From: Euclidia mi
Lineage: Eukaryota; Arthropoda; Insecta; Lepidoptera; Erebidae
Assembly (NCBI GenBank): GCA_944739405.2
Contig: OX123205.2
Span: 37,840,475-37,904,474 of the forward strand
DNA: 64,000 nt
Direction: 5' to 3'
The translations under genes were made by a program, and so were the position numbers. The notes below the pieces were generated by a model that worked only from the letters and a program-made list of their open reading frames with translations, did not search any database and was not told the origin of the DNA. Within the stretch, counting starts at the first letter, position 1. Each line of letters opens with the position of its first letter. Positions 36,166 through 46,757 of the stretch are shown here, piece after piece.

Positions 36166-36828
36166 AAATCCTTCTACTGAGTCGTCTCTTAATGTGTTAT
36201 TTATTTATGTATTGAATATTAATAGGTTTTAATTATTTTTCCATAAATCATGACACCTGTCTTGAGAGAGACTCTTTTTTCTCTTAGCGTTACATACTCA
36301 GTTTCAACCCGAGGTCCGCTTACTAGTCTTACCCGATTTGACTGAATATTAGCTTTGCCACCGGAGCGACTGCCTGTCTGGCCTCGGCAACCCAAATGGA
36401 TAGCGGTATTCCATGGCTTAGACTAGTGTCAGTTTATTCAGAGATAGGTACTGTACTACCTATAGCGACTGTCAAAGATCTTCATGGCAACCGGGACTGA
36501 CGGCTAATTCAATACGCACATAACGAAAAGTCAGTGGTGCGCGCCTGGGATTCGAACCCGATGCCCTCTGCATGGCAGTCTGTTGGTATATCCACTAGGT
36601 TATAGCTGCTTTTGACTCGAGAGAGACTATGGCCCATCATTGCTTCATGCATGAAGAGGTCGATGAATGACGTGGTAAAAGCTTTGACTAAATCGAAGCA
36701 ATTGATGTGCCATAGTCTCTCTCCAGTCAGGTGTCATGATTTATGTAAAATAATTAAAACCTATTAATATTCAATACAAAAATAAATAACACATAATGAG
36801 ACGAGTCAATAGAAGGATTTTAATTTTT
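36166..36828. repeat. Long foldback with about 108-bp arms
   Basis: Arms at about 36166-36272 and 36715-36828 are inverted copies with scattered mismatches (for example TATTGAATATTAATAGG, ATCATGACACCTG and GAGAGAGACT). The centre contains a minus-strand SINE. This looks like a foldback-type MITE nested within the larger TIR element. Confidence 0.75.
36300..36610 (-). repeat. tRNA-derived SINE inside the foldback
   Basis: Minus-strand B box: GGATTCGAACC complement pattern at 36548-36558, followed leftwards by the body words shared with 17585-17895. Full head present. Confidence 0.65.
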
Positions 36829-37834
36829 TTTCTTGTTATGGAAAAAAGAGACATGTCAATTATTTTATAATTTTTTTTTTTGATAACATGTAAAAGACTA
36901 CTAGATTGTAAAATGTCAATTAAAACAAATTTGTATTGATTATATGCTCACATTTTTTATTAAACAGCATTTATCTTATAAAACAAATAAGCGCTTTTTT
37001 ATCAGCCCCTAGTGAAAAGTTGTATTTTTCGACTCATCTCCTTTTACCTTGATACCTCAGAATTATACTAGTTCGTTTCGCATGTGTACCTGCTATCAGA
37101 GGGGTACACTTAGTACATAGACAATTTTCTTAAGTTCTAGCGCCATCTTTTATCATGTACATAAACCATTACGTAAATTAAAATACTCTAAAAACTTTAT
37201 AGATGGCATTTATTCGATATTTAAAATATAATGATATATAAATAAATGAAAACATTGATCATGAATATTCGTAAAATATGTTTAAGTATTGATTTATTTT
37301 GAAAATACCTCTATCGGTGTAAATAAAAAAAAAATAACCATACTTGCGTATAATATATTACTTCTTACGATTTTTAAACTGATAATATTGCAAAACAAAA
37401 ATATTTGACGTTTCAATTGCAATTAGCAACGTCACAAAATGGCGGAAAGTTTTGCATGCGCTCGCGTCTGTTCCGTATTTTGGTGAAAACTTTAAGTTCT
37501 TTGTGAGAATCGTGATACTCTATCTACATTAAATTTTGTGCATAGTGCATTTCGAGTTACGTTGAGTAGAGTACCACGCTCCTCCGTAACTTTGATCTAT
37601 TGAGACTGGACTCCAGCACAGTGTGTTTGTGATTTTTTTGCGATTTGGAAGCTATTTTGTGCTTTAAATTGTGGTTTATCATGCCTCCTCGCTGCTTTTT
37701 GGGATGCCCGAGTGGTAAGTTGTATTATTCGTTTAGCAGATACCTTTAGAGGACAAGTCTATTATTTACTTTGTGTCAGATTTTAATATTTAAAACAGTT
37801 CATAAAACAACTATTTACCTACTACGTATTATAG

Positions 37835-37891
37835 TGGTGACACTTGTATTCTATGCCGTGTGGTTGACGGCATAGAATATAAGTGTCACCA
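37835..37891. repeat. Hairpin made by an inverted copy of the SINE head
   Basis: Arms 37835-37858 and 37868-37891 are complementary at 23 of 24 positions with a 9-base loop (TGTGGTTGA). The right arm is the start of the SINE; the left arm is absent from the other copy at 50480. Confidence 0.8.
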
Positions 37892-38250
37892 CCCCCTATC
37901 TTCCCGTGGGTGTCGTAAGAGGCGACTAAGGGATAACACGATGCAAATACCATCTTTGCGTAGAGACGGAAAACTCGACATCAAATCCTATACGACTGCC
38001 TCGTTGGTCTCGCGGCATAGGTGTGCGCGTGGGATCGGGAGGTCCCGGGTTCGATTCCTGGGTCGGGCAGTGTTATTGGGTTTTTCTGTCACGAAACTCT
38101 CAGTAGCAGCACGGAGTCTGGAAATGTGCCCGGTACGGCAATAGGCTCGCCCCTTATCACGTGGGACTAAAGTATATCTGGCGAAAAGTGGGTGTAGAAA
38201 TACACCTCTGCCTACCCCTTCGGGGATAAAAGGCGTGACGATATGTATGT
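37858..38250 (+). repeat. SINE, full-length copy
   Basis: Head GTGTGGTTGACGGCATAGA, B box GGTTCGATTCC at 38048-38058, A-box-like TGGTCTCGCGG near 38004, and the tail CTCTGCCTACCCCTTCGGGG. A close copy is at 50480-50878. Pol III transcription is expected from the A and B boxes. It sits in intron 1 of the P-like gene. Confidence 0.85.
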
Positions 38251-38336
38251 ATGTTATTATATTTCATAATTATGTTATTTGACTATTCTTAATGTATATT
38301 TTTTTAACATCTTTCTTTTTATTCACATATATTAAC

Positions 38337-38724
38337 TAGTGATGTGCCGGATCGTTAAAAATGTATATCCGCGGATACGGATCGGAATACGGATATATGG
38401 GGTCAAGATCCGCGGATCTTTATTTTCTTACTGAATCGATGTCGTTGCGTGCGACCTTGAAACGATAGTTGACGTCACGCTCGCGCGGCGGAACAAAAGA
38501 CAGATAATGCTTCGACTTGTATTGAAATTACATTAAAAATACTCTGAATGGAATTTAATATTTTTTTAATTCTATCTTACCACCAATCCTAACAATTCAA
38601 AATGTATAAGGTGAAAGATCCGTAAAAGATCCGCGAGAAAAGTAACGAATACGGATACAGATACGGATCTTTCTTCTTCCTCGGATATCCGCGGATACGG
38701 ATACGGATATCCGGAACATCACTA
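38337..38724. mobile_element. hAT-like MITE
   Basis: TIRs TAGTGATGTGCCGGAT and complement of TAGTGATGTTCCGGAT (15 of 16). Inner GATCCGCGGATACGGAT-type repeats lie on both sides. 388 bases, non-coding; an 8-bp duplication was not seen. Confidence 0.6.
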
Positions 38725-39362
38725 TTATCACTAATATTAACATAAGATGACAAAATAATATGAATTAGCTTCTACTTTTTTGACATGGCAGTCAAAAGGT
38801 TGATATAATAACCAAAATCTTGATAAGTCATATAACTGCAAAAAGCCTCAGGTTGCTAAATAGAATTTAGAAGTGAGAGAGAGTATATTAGGAAAAGAAC
38901 ATCACATTTTTTTTTTATTTAATTAAAACTTTTATGTAAATCACATGTGTATTGAAAGGAAAATAAAATTGTTTGCATATACCTAATATATTTCTCTGTT
39001 TGCAGACTTGGATAGTCACTTGCATGTGTTTCCTAATCCAGACCGATTTCCGGAGCAATTTCGTAAGTGGGTGGCAATTGTTGGAGGACAATTAAACTCA
39101 CCTGCGGATTATACATTCTACCGCATGAAAAGGCTCTGTGACAAACACTTTACAGAAAAGGATCGAAATAGGAATAATCGTTTGAATGCCCTAGCAGTAC
39201 CTTCATTGTTTTTGAAAGGTAAGTGGTTTTCAAGCAGCCAGTGGCTTATTATTTAACAATATAAAGACAAACTATTATATTATTAATAAGGTCCAAGCCA
39301 CTGGTTTGATACCCCTTTGCTCAGTGTGTGACCAACGTACTGCTAATTTCGGAGCAATAAAT

Positions 39363-40133
39363 CCCTACTAATATTATAAATTCGAAAGTTTGTATGTATC
39401 TATGTATGTTCCGTTTTCACGCGAAAACGGCTGAACCGATTTTGTTGAAATTTAATATAGAGATATATTGGACCATGGAGACGGACATAGGCTACCATAA
39501 GTTGCAAAAATTAAACTGGGAGGGATTGTAGGGAGGATAGAAGTTTGTAATGCAGAAATTTTCCTCTTGGAAGTAAGAACGCATGCGCGAATAATTTAGT
39601 GCTGCGCATGTGTTATCTGTCAGTACTGTCACATCATACATATTGTCAATATATTATTGTCTTATTGTGCACGGTGATTATATTGTTTGCATATCTAAAC
39701 TTATAATTATATACTACGTTCAAACGGCTGAAACGATTTTCTCTACCTACTAAAATTATAAATGCGAAAGTGTTTATAGATATATATTGGACATGTATTG
39801 AAAGGTGGATACCCAATAGCAGGAAACGGCAACGGGGAAGGCCTAGGAAGAGATGGCTCGATGAATTGGACGTCTTTAGGAAGGATTGGCAAGAGCTCGC
39901 GTCTGATCGCGGCAAATGGCAGATGGAAGGGGAGGCCTTTGCCCAGCAGTGGGACATAAATTAGGCTTCTAAATGGCTTTGACATTTGTCATGGATACTG
40001 ACCGAGTTACTTTGTGCCCTATAGAACTTTTGACTCTTTAGAATAATCAAGAGCGTCTTCACACAACTTGAGACTAAAAGTAGATGTGTGTTACCTCAAA
40101 TTAAACGCGCGCGAAGCCGCGGGCAAAAGCTAG
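39363..40133 (+). mobile_element. Helitron pair, nested
   Basis: 5'-type starts occur at about 39363 (CTACTAATATTATAAATTCG) and 39745 (CTACTAAAATTATAAATGCG); one 3' end GCGAAGCCGCGGGCAAAAGC then TAGTAG ends at about 40133. A LINE scrap lies within (39770-39964). Located in intron 2 of the P-like gene. Confidence 0.65.
39770..39964 (+). pseudogene. RTE-like LINE C-terminal fragment
   Basis: The open frame contains GRPRKRWLDELD and GKWQMEGEAFAQQW, the usual C-terminal wording of this LINE group, related to the fragment at 23330. No RT domain remains. Probably captured by the Helitron or inserted in it. Confidence 0.6.
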
Positions 40134-40634
40134 TAGTTTAATTAATGTTACAAAAAGGAGGTTTTTGAGCCTGGGTAAAGAATGGCGAAATGACTTTTAT
40201 CAAATAAACAAACAAAAAAGCATACCCCTTTACGACGTTCCTCAATTTTGTTTAAAGGATTGCGAAACAACATGATAACTTAAGATTTAATATATTATGT
40301 TGATGCAGGGGATAGCCATAAGCAAAAAAATATTAAATGGGATTACTTCGAAAAGATTTATGAGTCAGAGAAAACACTTGGAGAACTGCGACTGCTACAT
40401 AAAATCACTGAGGAGCATTTTAACCCCGATAAAATAAAATAAAATAATGCGTGTCAAAACTGCAGCGCAGTTACTAGGCCACAGTTTAGCAGTTGCAGCT
40501 GAACATTTAACTGCCAGGGGTATTTTAAATGATTAATGTCGCCATTTAATTCCCTTTATCTCAATAATAGACCATCTATTTGATTCATTATATTGTAATA
40601 CTTTGCATATCCCTAATAGAAAAATATATAAAGG

Positions 40635-41095
40635 ACGCGTAAAAAGGTCGTCACCCCATCATCGGCTTTGGACAAAAGCAAAAATGTTAATAAAATCTGT
40701 CAAATTTATGTGACGTCGCTGTGACGTCGAGTTGACACCACCTCTCGGCCGCTTGCATCTCCGTCCCCACCGCACCGCGAGCTTCTATAAAAGCGGACGC
40801 GTTGGCTGCAAACCTCCCCTTTTTGGCGGCTACAGCTCCGAGTTAAGTCACCAACTCTCCTGGACCATCGGCAGCAGGACTCTCAACAGAAACCTCACCC
40901 ATCGCCGAATCACGCGACCCTGTGTATATTTTTTTAATTACGCATTACTAGTAATTTTTTTTCAATTGCTAAATGATGTGTAGATTTTCTTGGCAATTAA
41001 ATCAATTTTTATTGTAACATTCAACTCATGTTCTCATTTAAACACACCCTAGTAGGGATAACGTAACAGTGGACACCTGAAAGGTCTTTTTACGT
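40635..41095. mobile_element. MITE or LTR-like insert with a strong TATA box
   Basis: Inverted ends CGTAAAAAGGTC (40638) and GGTCTTTTTACG (ending about 41094). Inside are GACGTC repeats, TTCTATAAAAGC (near 40784), a C-rich transcribed-like stretch and AATTAAATCAAT. Could be a solo LTR; no target duplication found. It separates two parts of the P-like gene. Confidence 0.4.
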
Positions 41096-41884
41096 TACAT
41101 TTATAACAAAGAAAAAGACTGGTGACAAAATACGTTTAGTCACAGGCACAGTACCATCAACAAATAATTATGTTAAGACAATCGAGGGATTTAAAGCCTT
41201 GTGAAGCATATTAAGTAATAAATATTTATTTGAACTCGTCCCATTATATTAAACTCGAATTGTGAATGAGATGAAAATATGTGCTTGCAAACTCTCTACT
41301 TTTTTGTGACAGAAAAACATACTTACAACAACAAGTAATGAAGATATTTCCGAAGAAAATTTCGTAATTAGTGAAGACTTATAAATGGATACAATAATTG
41401 AAAAAGATTTAGGGCAAAGACATTATGTATGTGGCTGAGTACTAAAAAAATTCTTAAAAATGTTGTTAAGGGTTGTTTGAAATGCAAATCAAAATTACTT
41501 TCCTCAGAAGGGAATGATTATATTTAATTAAAAGAATATAATAAAATCAAAACTGGCTTCTATACGCTTCTGATAAAACTTTGAATATTTTTATGAAATT
41601 CAAAATAACACCATTATTTTTTGAAAAACAATACTCTCGAGACTTCCATAAGATCAAAAATTAAATTTATTATAAATACTATAACTAATGATGTCCCTCT
41701 CGATTGTCTTAAAGACAAAGATGTATTAAAAGATTAATTTTTAGATACAACAATTAATATTTCAATAAACAGAGATGCAGAGACAAAAACCGAATTTTGT
41801 CAGGTAAAGTTTTATATGATGGGGATGACAAAACTAAACAAGCTGCACAGTTTTATTATGATAAACATAAAAATTATAAGAAAT

Positions 41885-42412
41885 AAAAATTGGGCAAGTG
41901 CGAGTTGGACTCGCGCACCAAAGGTTCCATACCATCATCTATAAAAGAAAATCACGTTTTTTGTATGTATACTTAAATACTTCTTAAGTTTCTACCTGTT
42001 TATTAAGATCGAGTAACAAATTGCTTAAAAATTACGTTTGTTGTATGGAAGCTCCCCTCTATTATTTACTTTTTTTTTAATTTAATTATTTATTTTGAAA
42101 GGTACCTAATATACAACTACATATTCTGTGAAAATTAAAGGCGTCTACCTGTTACAGTTAGTAATTTTGGGCAAAAAATACGAAAAAAACACGTTATTTG
42201 TATGTGACCCCCCTTAATATTTTCATTTTTTTTTATTTTAGTACTTATTTTTTTGTTACAGCGGCAACCAAAATACATAATTTGTGAAAATTTCAGCTTT
42301 CTAGCTCTTAGGGTTTATGAGATACAGTCTGGTGACAGACAGACAGACGGACAGACAGCGGAAGCTTAGTAATAGGGTTCCGATTTTTACCTTTTAGGTA
42401 CGGAACCCTAAA
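41885..42412. repeat. Moth interspersed repeat with GGGTTCCGTACC ends
   Basis: Starts GGGCAAGTGCGAGTTGGACT with AGGTTCCATACC, ends GGTACGGAACCCTAAAAA after GACAGACAGACGGACAGAC. The ends form an inverted repeat. Non-coding; I know the wording from moth genomes but not its class. Confidence 0.6.
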
Positions 42413-42419
42413 AAGAATG

Positions 42420-43130
42420 ACACATTATCATGTATAAATTGTTTTATTATCTAACATACAATATGTGATCTTTTCGTAAATGGGGATGATTGATGATACG
42501 ATACTAATATAAAAAGGCCAATGTAAATTCTACTCTGAATTGTTGGTTTGGTATCACCGAAACCAAAATTGATTGTGCAGTTTTGCTCAAATATTGTATT
42601 TCTATTCACCCCGTATACGAAAACATCACTAAGAATTCCTAAACAACGGCCTACAAATTATTATAACGTATACCTAGGTATAGATAGGTGTAACACAAAC
42701 ATCTATACTGGGTATGTATACATAATTATATCGAAGCTCGCGGTAGTTTAGGTATATGATAATAGATGTCGCCACTCTTCAAACTGAGATATCAAAAAGT
42801 ACTTTATGAGGGCTCGCTTTTCTTTTTAGTATAGTTACTCTACTATGTGCACCAAAGTGCCCGTTGACCGTTGACAGCAGGCACTCCAAATCTTACAAAG
42901 AGATTGGATAATATACATAGAGGTAGTCCTAGTACTCCCAAATTGAACACAGTCAACTGACGTGTAAGATACAATTTAGACAATTTATGCCATCAAATTA
43001 TATAACCCTAGTGATTTTTCTTTTATAACAGTTCTTTCATGATTTTGAATTTAGCCGTATAATATTTATATCGACTTTTCAAGTGTTGTAAAAAATCTTA
43101 TCGATATGTCTATCCACCGTATATTTTTAC
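42420..43130. other. No feature identified
   Basis: AT-rich, no ORF beyond noise, no terminal repeat seen. Confidence 0.5.
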
Positions 43131-43169
43131 CTCGTTATTTTTTAGATTATATGTGGACGTGATAAGGAT

Positions 43170-43313
43170 TTATAAAATAAGTGGATTGCTGCAGTATGTC
43201 GTGAAGAAAATTGGGTGCCTAGAAAGCACCATAGAATTTGTTCCAAGCATTTTACTGCGGAATTATTTAATAGTAATGACAGATGGCTCCTCCCTTCTAA
43301 ACATATCAGTGTG
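43170..43313 (+). pseudogene. Isolated THAP-domain exon
   Basis: After TATTTTTTAG a frame encodes NKWIAAVCREENWVPRKHHR and ICSKHFTAELF (C-x2-H intact), ending near GTGAGT at 43312. A TAA just before the Asn shown interrupts the frame. No first exon or downstream partner was found. It differs from the other THAP exons in the window, so it is a separate remnant. Confidence 0.6.
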
Positions 43314-43794
43314 AGTGTTTAAATAATTACTAGGTAATAATTAAACTATCAGCAACAGTAGTGAATTCCGAAGCTTGTTAGAATCCATCATATTACAAAA
43401 AAAATTAATGCACCTATAGAAAAAATCTGATCTAATTTCTTTACAAAGACAGTAATATTTAAAGGACAGTAATTTGAAGGTTTGATAAGAACTGTCTGCT
43501 TTCATAGTCACGACTACTGAGTGGTTATGCATCAAAATAAGGGAATCTTCATTTGAAAGAAATTTTGTTAAATGTCATCTACCCAGAGACCAAAACTTGG
43601 TTGTTCTTGTTCGACTAGTGGACTAATAATGTGCCGATCCCAAGATAAAATCGAAGGGCTAGTCTAGCCACAATTTTTTCTCTCTAAATATTCTGTGTGT
43701 CACATGTATGATCGAAAAGTGTCCGATCCCGCACATACATTTTTACACATAGATTTGTATTACCTACACTATGTAATGAGAAAATGTCAATAAA

Positions 43795-43872
43795 AACACA
43801 AGGCTTCAGAATGTTGTACGCTATGCCTCTGTTCAAAAGTGCCCCTATGGTAGTTCCACCCTGTATAATATG
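43795..43872. repeat. Repeat ending CACCCTGTATA, copy 1
   Basis: About 75 bases (AAGGCTTCAGAATGTTGTA onwards) match 46073-46137 closely; both end CCACCCTGTATA. Likely one end of a TIR element family. Confidence 0.6.
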
Positions 43873-43909
43873 TATTATGTTTATGCTACAAAAGTTCTTC
43901 ACTCACTTC

Positions 43910-44032
43910 TACAATACTCCTACTTTAATCTCTGCAACACTCTAAGGTAGACTGGGAGAGAATGCCCAATGCATTAAGTCCGCCTTTATACGCTTCAGTG
44001 TATATAAAGTTAAAATTAAATAAATAAATAAA
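43910..44032 (+). mobile_element. LINE 3' end, 5' truncated
   Basis: Matches the last ~110 bases of the LINE at 7441-11035 (GACTGGGAGAGAATGCCCA, ATTAAGTCCGCC, TGTATATAAAG) and ends in (AAATAAATA)n. Confidence 0.8.
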
Positions 44033-44220
44033 GAGATCTGGCACAAACCTGCAGTACCTACTTAGTATCGAGGACCGGAGAGAAGTATGGAAAGGCAAGG
44101 AGCTTCATGGACGCTTCTATAAGGCCTTACACGGGTCTGATATACATAGATATTAAGGCATCCGTTTCCTGGCTACGCTTCGGTGATCTTTTCGGAGAAA
44201 CCGAAGGTTTTGTCTGTGCA
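44033..44220 (+). pseudogene. LINE-type coding fragment
   Basis: Translated pieces RREVWKGKELHGRFYKAL and WLRFGDLFGETEGFVCAI resemble C-terminal text of a moth LINE. A frame change lies between them. It is cut off where the next MITE begins. Confidence 0.55.
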
Positions 44221-44223
44221 ATA

Positions 44224-44400
44224 GGGTATTTGACTAAAAAAAATTAAAAACTCCGTCAGATAGATTTCCAAAAAATATTGGACACGTATTTTTTCTTTAG
44301 TCACGTAAACAAAAATTAAGACAACAAACTTCCCTGAAAACTCGTGTGACGTCACTTGCCAGACCACTTTTTACTGGCAAGTGACGTTACAAGCCCCCAC
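44224..44400. repeat. MITE with hairpin and CRE palindrome, second copy type
   Basis: Starts GGGTATTTGAC, shares AAAAATATTGGACACGTATT with 21811, and has the hairpin GTCACTTGCCAG/CTGGCAAGTGAC (44351-44362, 44374-44385) next to TGACGTCAC. Right end uncertain. Confidence 0.55.
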
Positions 44401-44860
44401 TCTTATGCGTTTCTCCATCTTTGATGCGTTCTAGGATAGGAAATAGAGATGCGCAATAGGTACTATGAATGTCGATATTTTTGACACGTTAATACGTTAA
44501 CAACAAAATAACACAAAATGTTTTTATACAACGAACTATGCATTCTTACTTGTATTAACAATAATGCTATTGCTTAATTGTGTTGCTAATACGACATAGT
44601 TAAACAAGTTTATGAAATACTATGCACATACTTCAATTAGTTCAGTACTTTTAGTACATAGTTATTATAATTCTTAAGTAGATTATTGAACCCATTAGAC
44701 CATTTAAAAATACCATACGGAAAGAGCTAAAATAGTCAATAATTATTAACTTATTTTAAATAATTAAATAATTGAATATCTTTACATGTTTATCATTGTT
44801 TACCTATTAAAAAAACGTCGTCTTTATTTGTACCACACTTTGAAATTTTCGAACGTAAAG

Positions 44861-45242
44861 TCATTGATAAGACGATTACATTAACGTTAAATACAAACAA
44901 TGTCGATACAATAAACAACAAACTTTTACGGTGCGTAGGATTTTTTATCGATACTATCATTGATAAGACGATTACAGTAACGTTAAATACAAACAATGTC
45001 GATACAATAAACAACAAACTTTTACGGTGCATACGATTTTTTATCGATACTATCATTGATAAGACGATTACATTAAATTTAAATACAAACAATGTCGATA
45101 CAATAAACAACAAACTTTTACGGTGCGTGGGTATTTTTTATCGATACTATCATTGATAAGACGATTACATTAACGTTAAATACAATCAATGTCGATACAA
45201 TAAAAAACAAAATTTTACGGTGCGTGTTTTTTATCGATACTA
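44861..45242. repeat. Tandem repeat, four 96-bp units
   Basis: Units start TCATTGATAAGACGATTAC at 44861, 44957, 45053 and 45150 and contain TATCGATA and ACGGTGCGT. Small differences between units. The minus-strand reading frame across it is a by-product. Confidence 0.9.
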
Positions 45243-45449
45243 TTGACAATATTTTGTTCATAATTGGGCAACTCTATTTGGCTCGACTATGTTTGTCCTT
45301 GTCACACGTAGTGCATTTACTGTTCATACCTAATCAGATTTTTTCGTGCTTGCGGAACCGATCCATTTTATTATTATGTAATTTTATTGAAAAGGTAATT
45401 AAGAAGTTCCAAAAGTTTTGTTCTGTTAAAAATGTTACGCATTAACTTG

Positions 45450-46140
45450 GGCGCAAAAACCTACAACGACGAGTCTTAGGTAGGTACCTTCGAGGCGAAG
45501 CGACGTTGCACGAAGACGTCATCGTCCTAAGTCGTCGAAGGGTCAACGCCGACAGAGAGGAATAATCCCCGCGCGGTCTCGTTCATTTTCTTTACGGATT
45601 GCGTATGCTCAAGATTGCGCACGACCTCGCGAGCCTGCGTGAGTAAAACGTTCTGGGTTACCACTCTACAGTAAATATTTTGTCGCGAAAGTTCGTTAAA
45701 CCCTGAAAATACGCGTACGACGCGGGCGCCGACTCGACTTTGCGCGGGGATTTCCGCGTGTCTTCGAGGACGCGCGAATATTTTTTATCAGGTTCAAGCA
45801 TTTACGAACTTTATTGTAAAAACATTAAAGTTTATTTTCAAGTGCGTTGATAAAATCCTCTCCGCTGCGCTCCGTTCTGTCTGCGCTGAGCCTAGCTTCG
45901 GATGACGTCGAGGCGTCGCGTCGTGAGTAGTACCTAGCGAGTCGCGGCGCGCAATGTAGGGTCGTTGACCGTTTTGTATCAGCTGTATGGAACTCAAAGC
46001 GTGTGCAAAAATTGCGGAACTTAAAATCGATATTGTGGCTAAACTACTGCACCTATTTAATTGATTTTTATTACAAGGCTTAAGAATGTTGTAAGCTATG
46101 CCTTTGTTCAAAAAGTGCCGCTATGCATGCGCCACCCTGT
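45450..46140. mobile_element. GC-rich non-coding element ending CACCCTGTATA
   Basis: A CpG-rich block (GTCGTCGAAGG, ACGCGTACGACGCGGGCGCC and so on) distinct from its AT-rich surroundings, ending with the 46073-46137 repeat. No ORF. Left end not found. Confidence 0.35.
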
Positions 46141-46757
46141 ATAAACCTGTCGTCATGCAAATGACAAGTAGACTGCTGTGAACCCTTAAAATATATGGGG
46201 TATTATAACCCTTATAATACCCCATGTTAATACTAAAAACTGTAGTCAAATGATACCGAAAGTCAATTTTTATCAAAATGGATACAGATTAACATTATGC
46301 TTATAAAAACCCCTTAACAAAATAATTATGCAATACTAGAGGATACCCGCAGCTATGCTTGCACATATTTTTTTAACGTTGTTTTTGCCTCATTCTGTGG
46401 TAATTTCGAGAAATTCCTTTTTAGTGCACGCTTTTGCTACGTGCCGATAGTTGTGTCAGTAAATGGACTAATCGCCAAGAGCCTTTATCAACATCTAATG
46501 ATGCTCGCACTAGGCAGCAGAAAAACTAATATTTATTTTTTAACAACAACACTTTTTGAGTTCGGTGCCAGTTAGAAGTAATCACTCAATTTTATTTTCT
46601 TTCTTACTCACCATGAGTGTATAATATATAATATGATTTTGTAAACATTTGAGGTGTTTTTCTAATTAAGCCAGTAACACTATTAGTGACTTTTTCAATT
46701 TTACCATAAATAAATGTGATTCATTATGTGTGAAACATTTTATTTAAAATTGACCCT
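46140..46757. other. No feature identified
   Basis: AT-rich, with one short palindrome (GGGGTATTATAA / TTATAATACCCC at about 46197-46223). The last 16 bases are the left target duplication of the next element. Confidence 0.5.

Larger units (their letters stand above)
24138..37065. mobile_element. TIR transposon expanded by nested insertions
   Basis: Thirty-five-base inverted repeats at 24138-24172 and 37031-37065 match at 32 positions (core TCAAGGTAAAAGG). AATT occurs at both outer edges and may be part of the repeat or a target duplication. About 10.4 kb of the span is one LTR retrotransposon and about 0.9 kb is SINE and foldback, so the original element was about 1.6-2.0 kb. Its remaining interior (24173-24795, 35495-36165, 36829-37030) has no clear transposase; a few broken frames near 35640-35800 are not assignable. 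Confidence 0.6.
37681..41890 (+). pseudogene. P-element/THAP9-like gene lacking its catalytic core
   Basis: Exon 1 (37681-37714) encodes MPPRCFLGCPS and ends at GTAAGT. Exon 2 (39006-39218) encodes the rest of a THAP domain with RLCDKHF and LAVPSLF, ending at GTAAGT. Exon 3 starts at 40309 after TTGATGCAG. All junctions are phase 1. Exon 3 encodes IKWDYFEKIYE and LRLLHKITEEH, the region that in P transposases follows the GTP-binding part. It is shifted by an AAAAT triplication at 40431-40445 into KTAAQLLGHSLAVAAEHL. The C-terminus resumes at about 41330-41890 (EKDLGQRHYVCG, GCLKCKSKLL) with stops. The catalytic RNase H-like part is absent. SINE, hAT-type MITE, Helitron and another MITE lie in its introns. 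The architecture recalls the KP repressor derivative of the Drosophila P element. Confidence 0.68.

Noticed and set aside
38048..38058. tRNA genes suggested by B-box matches (also 23531, 50678 and minus-strand 35420, 36548).
   Set aside because: They are SINE heads: no complete cloverleaf, and each is followed by a SINE body and tail.
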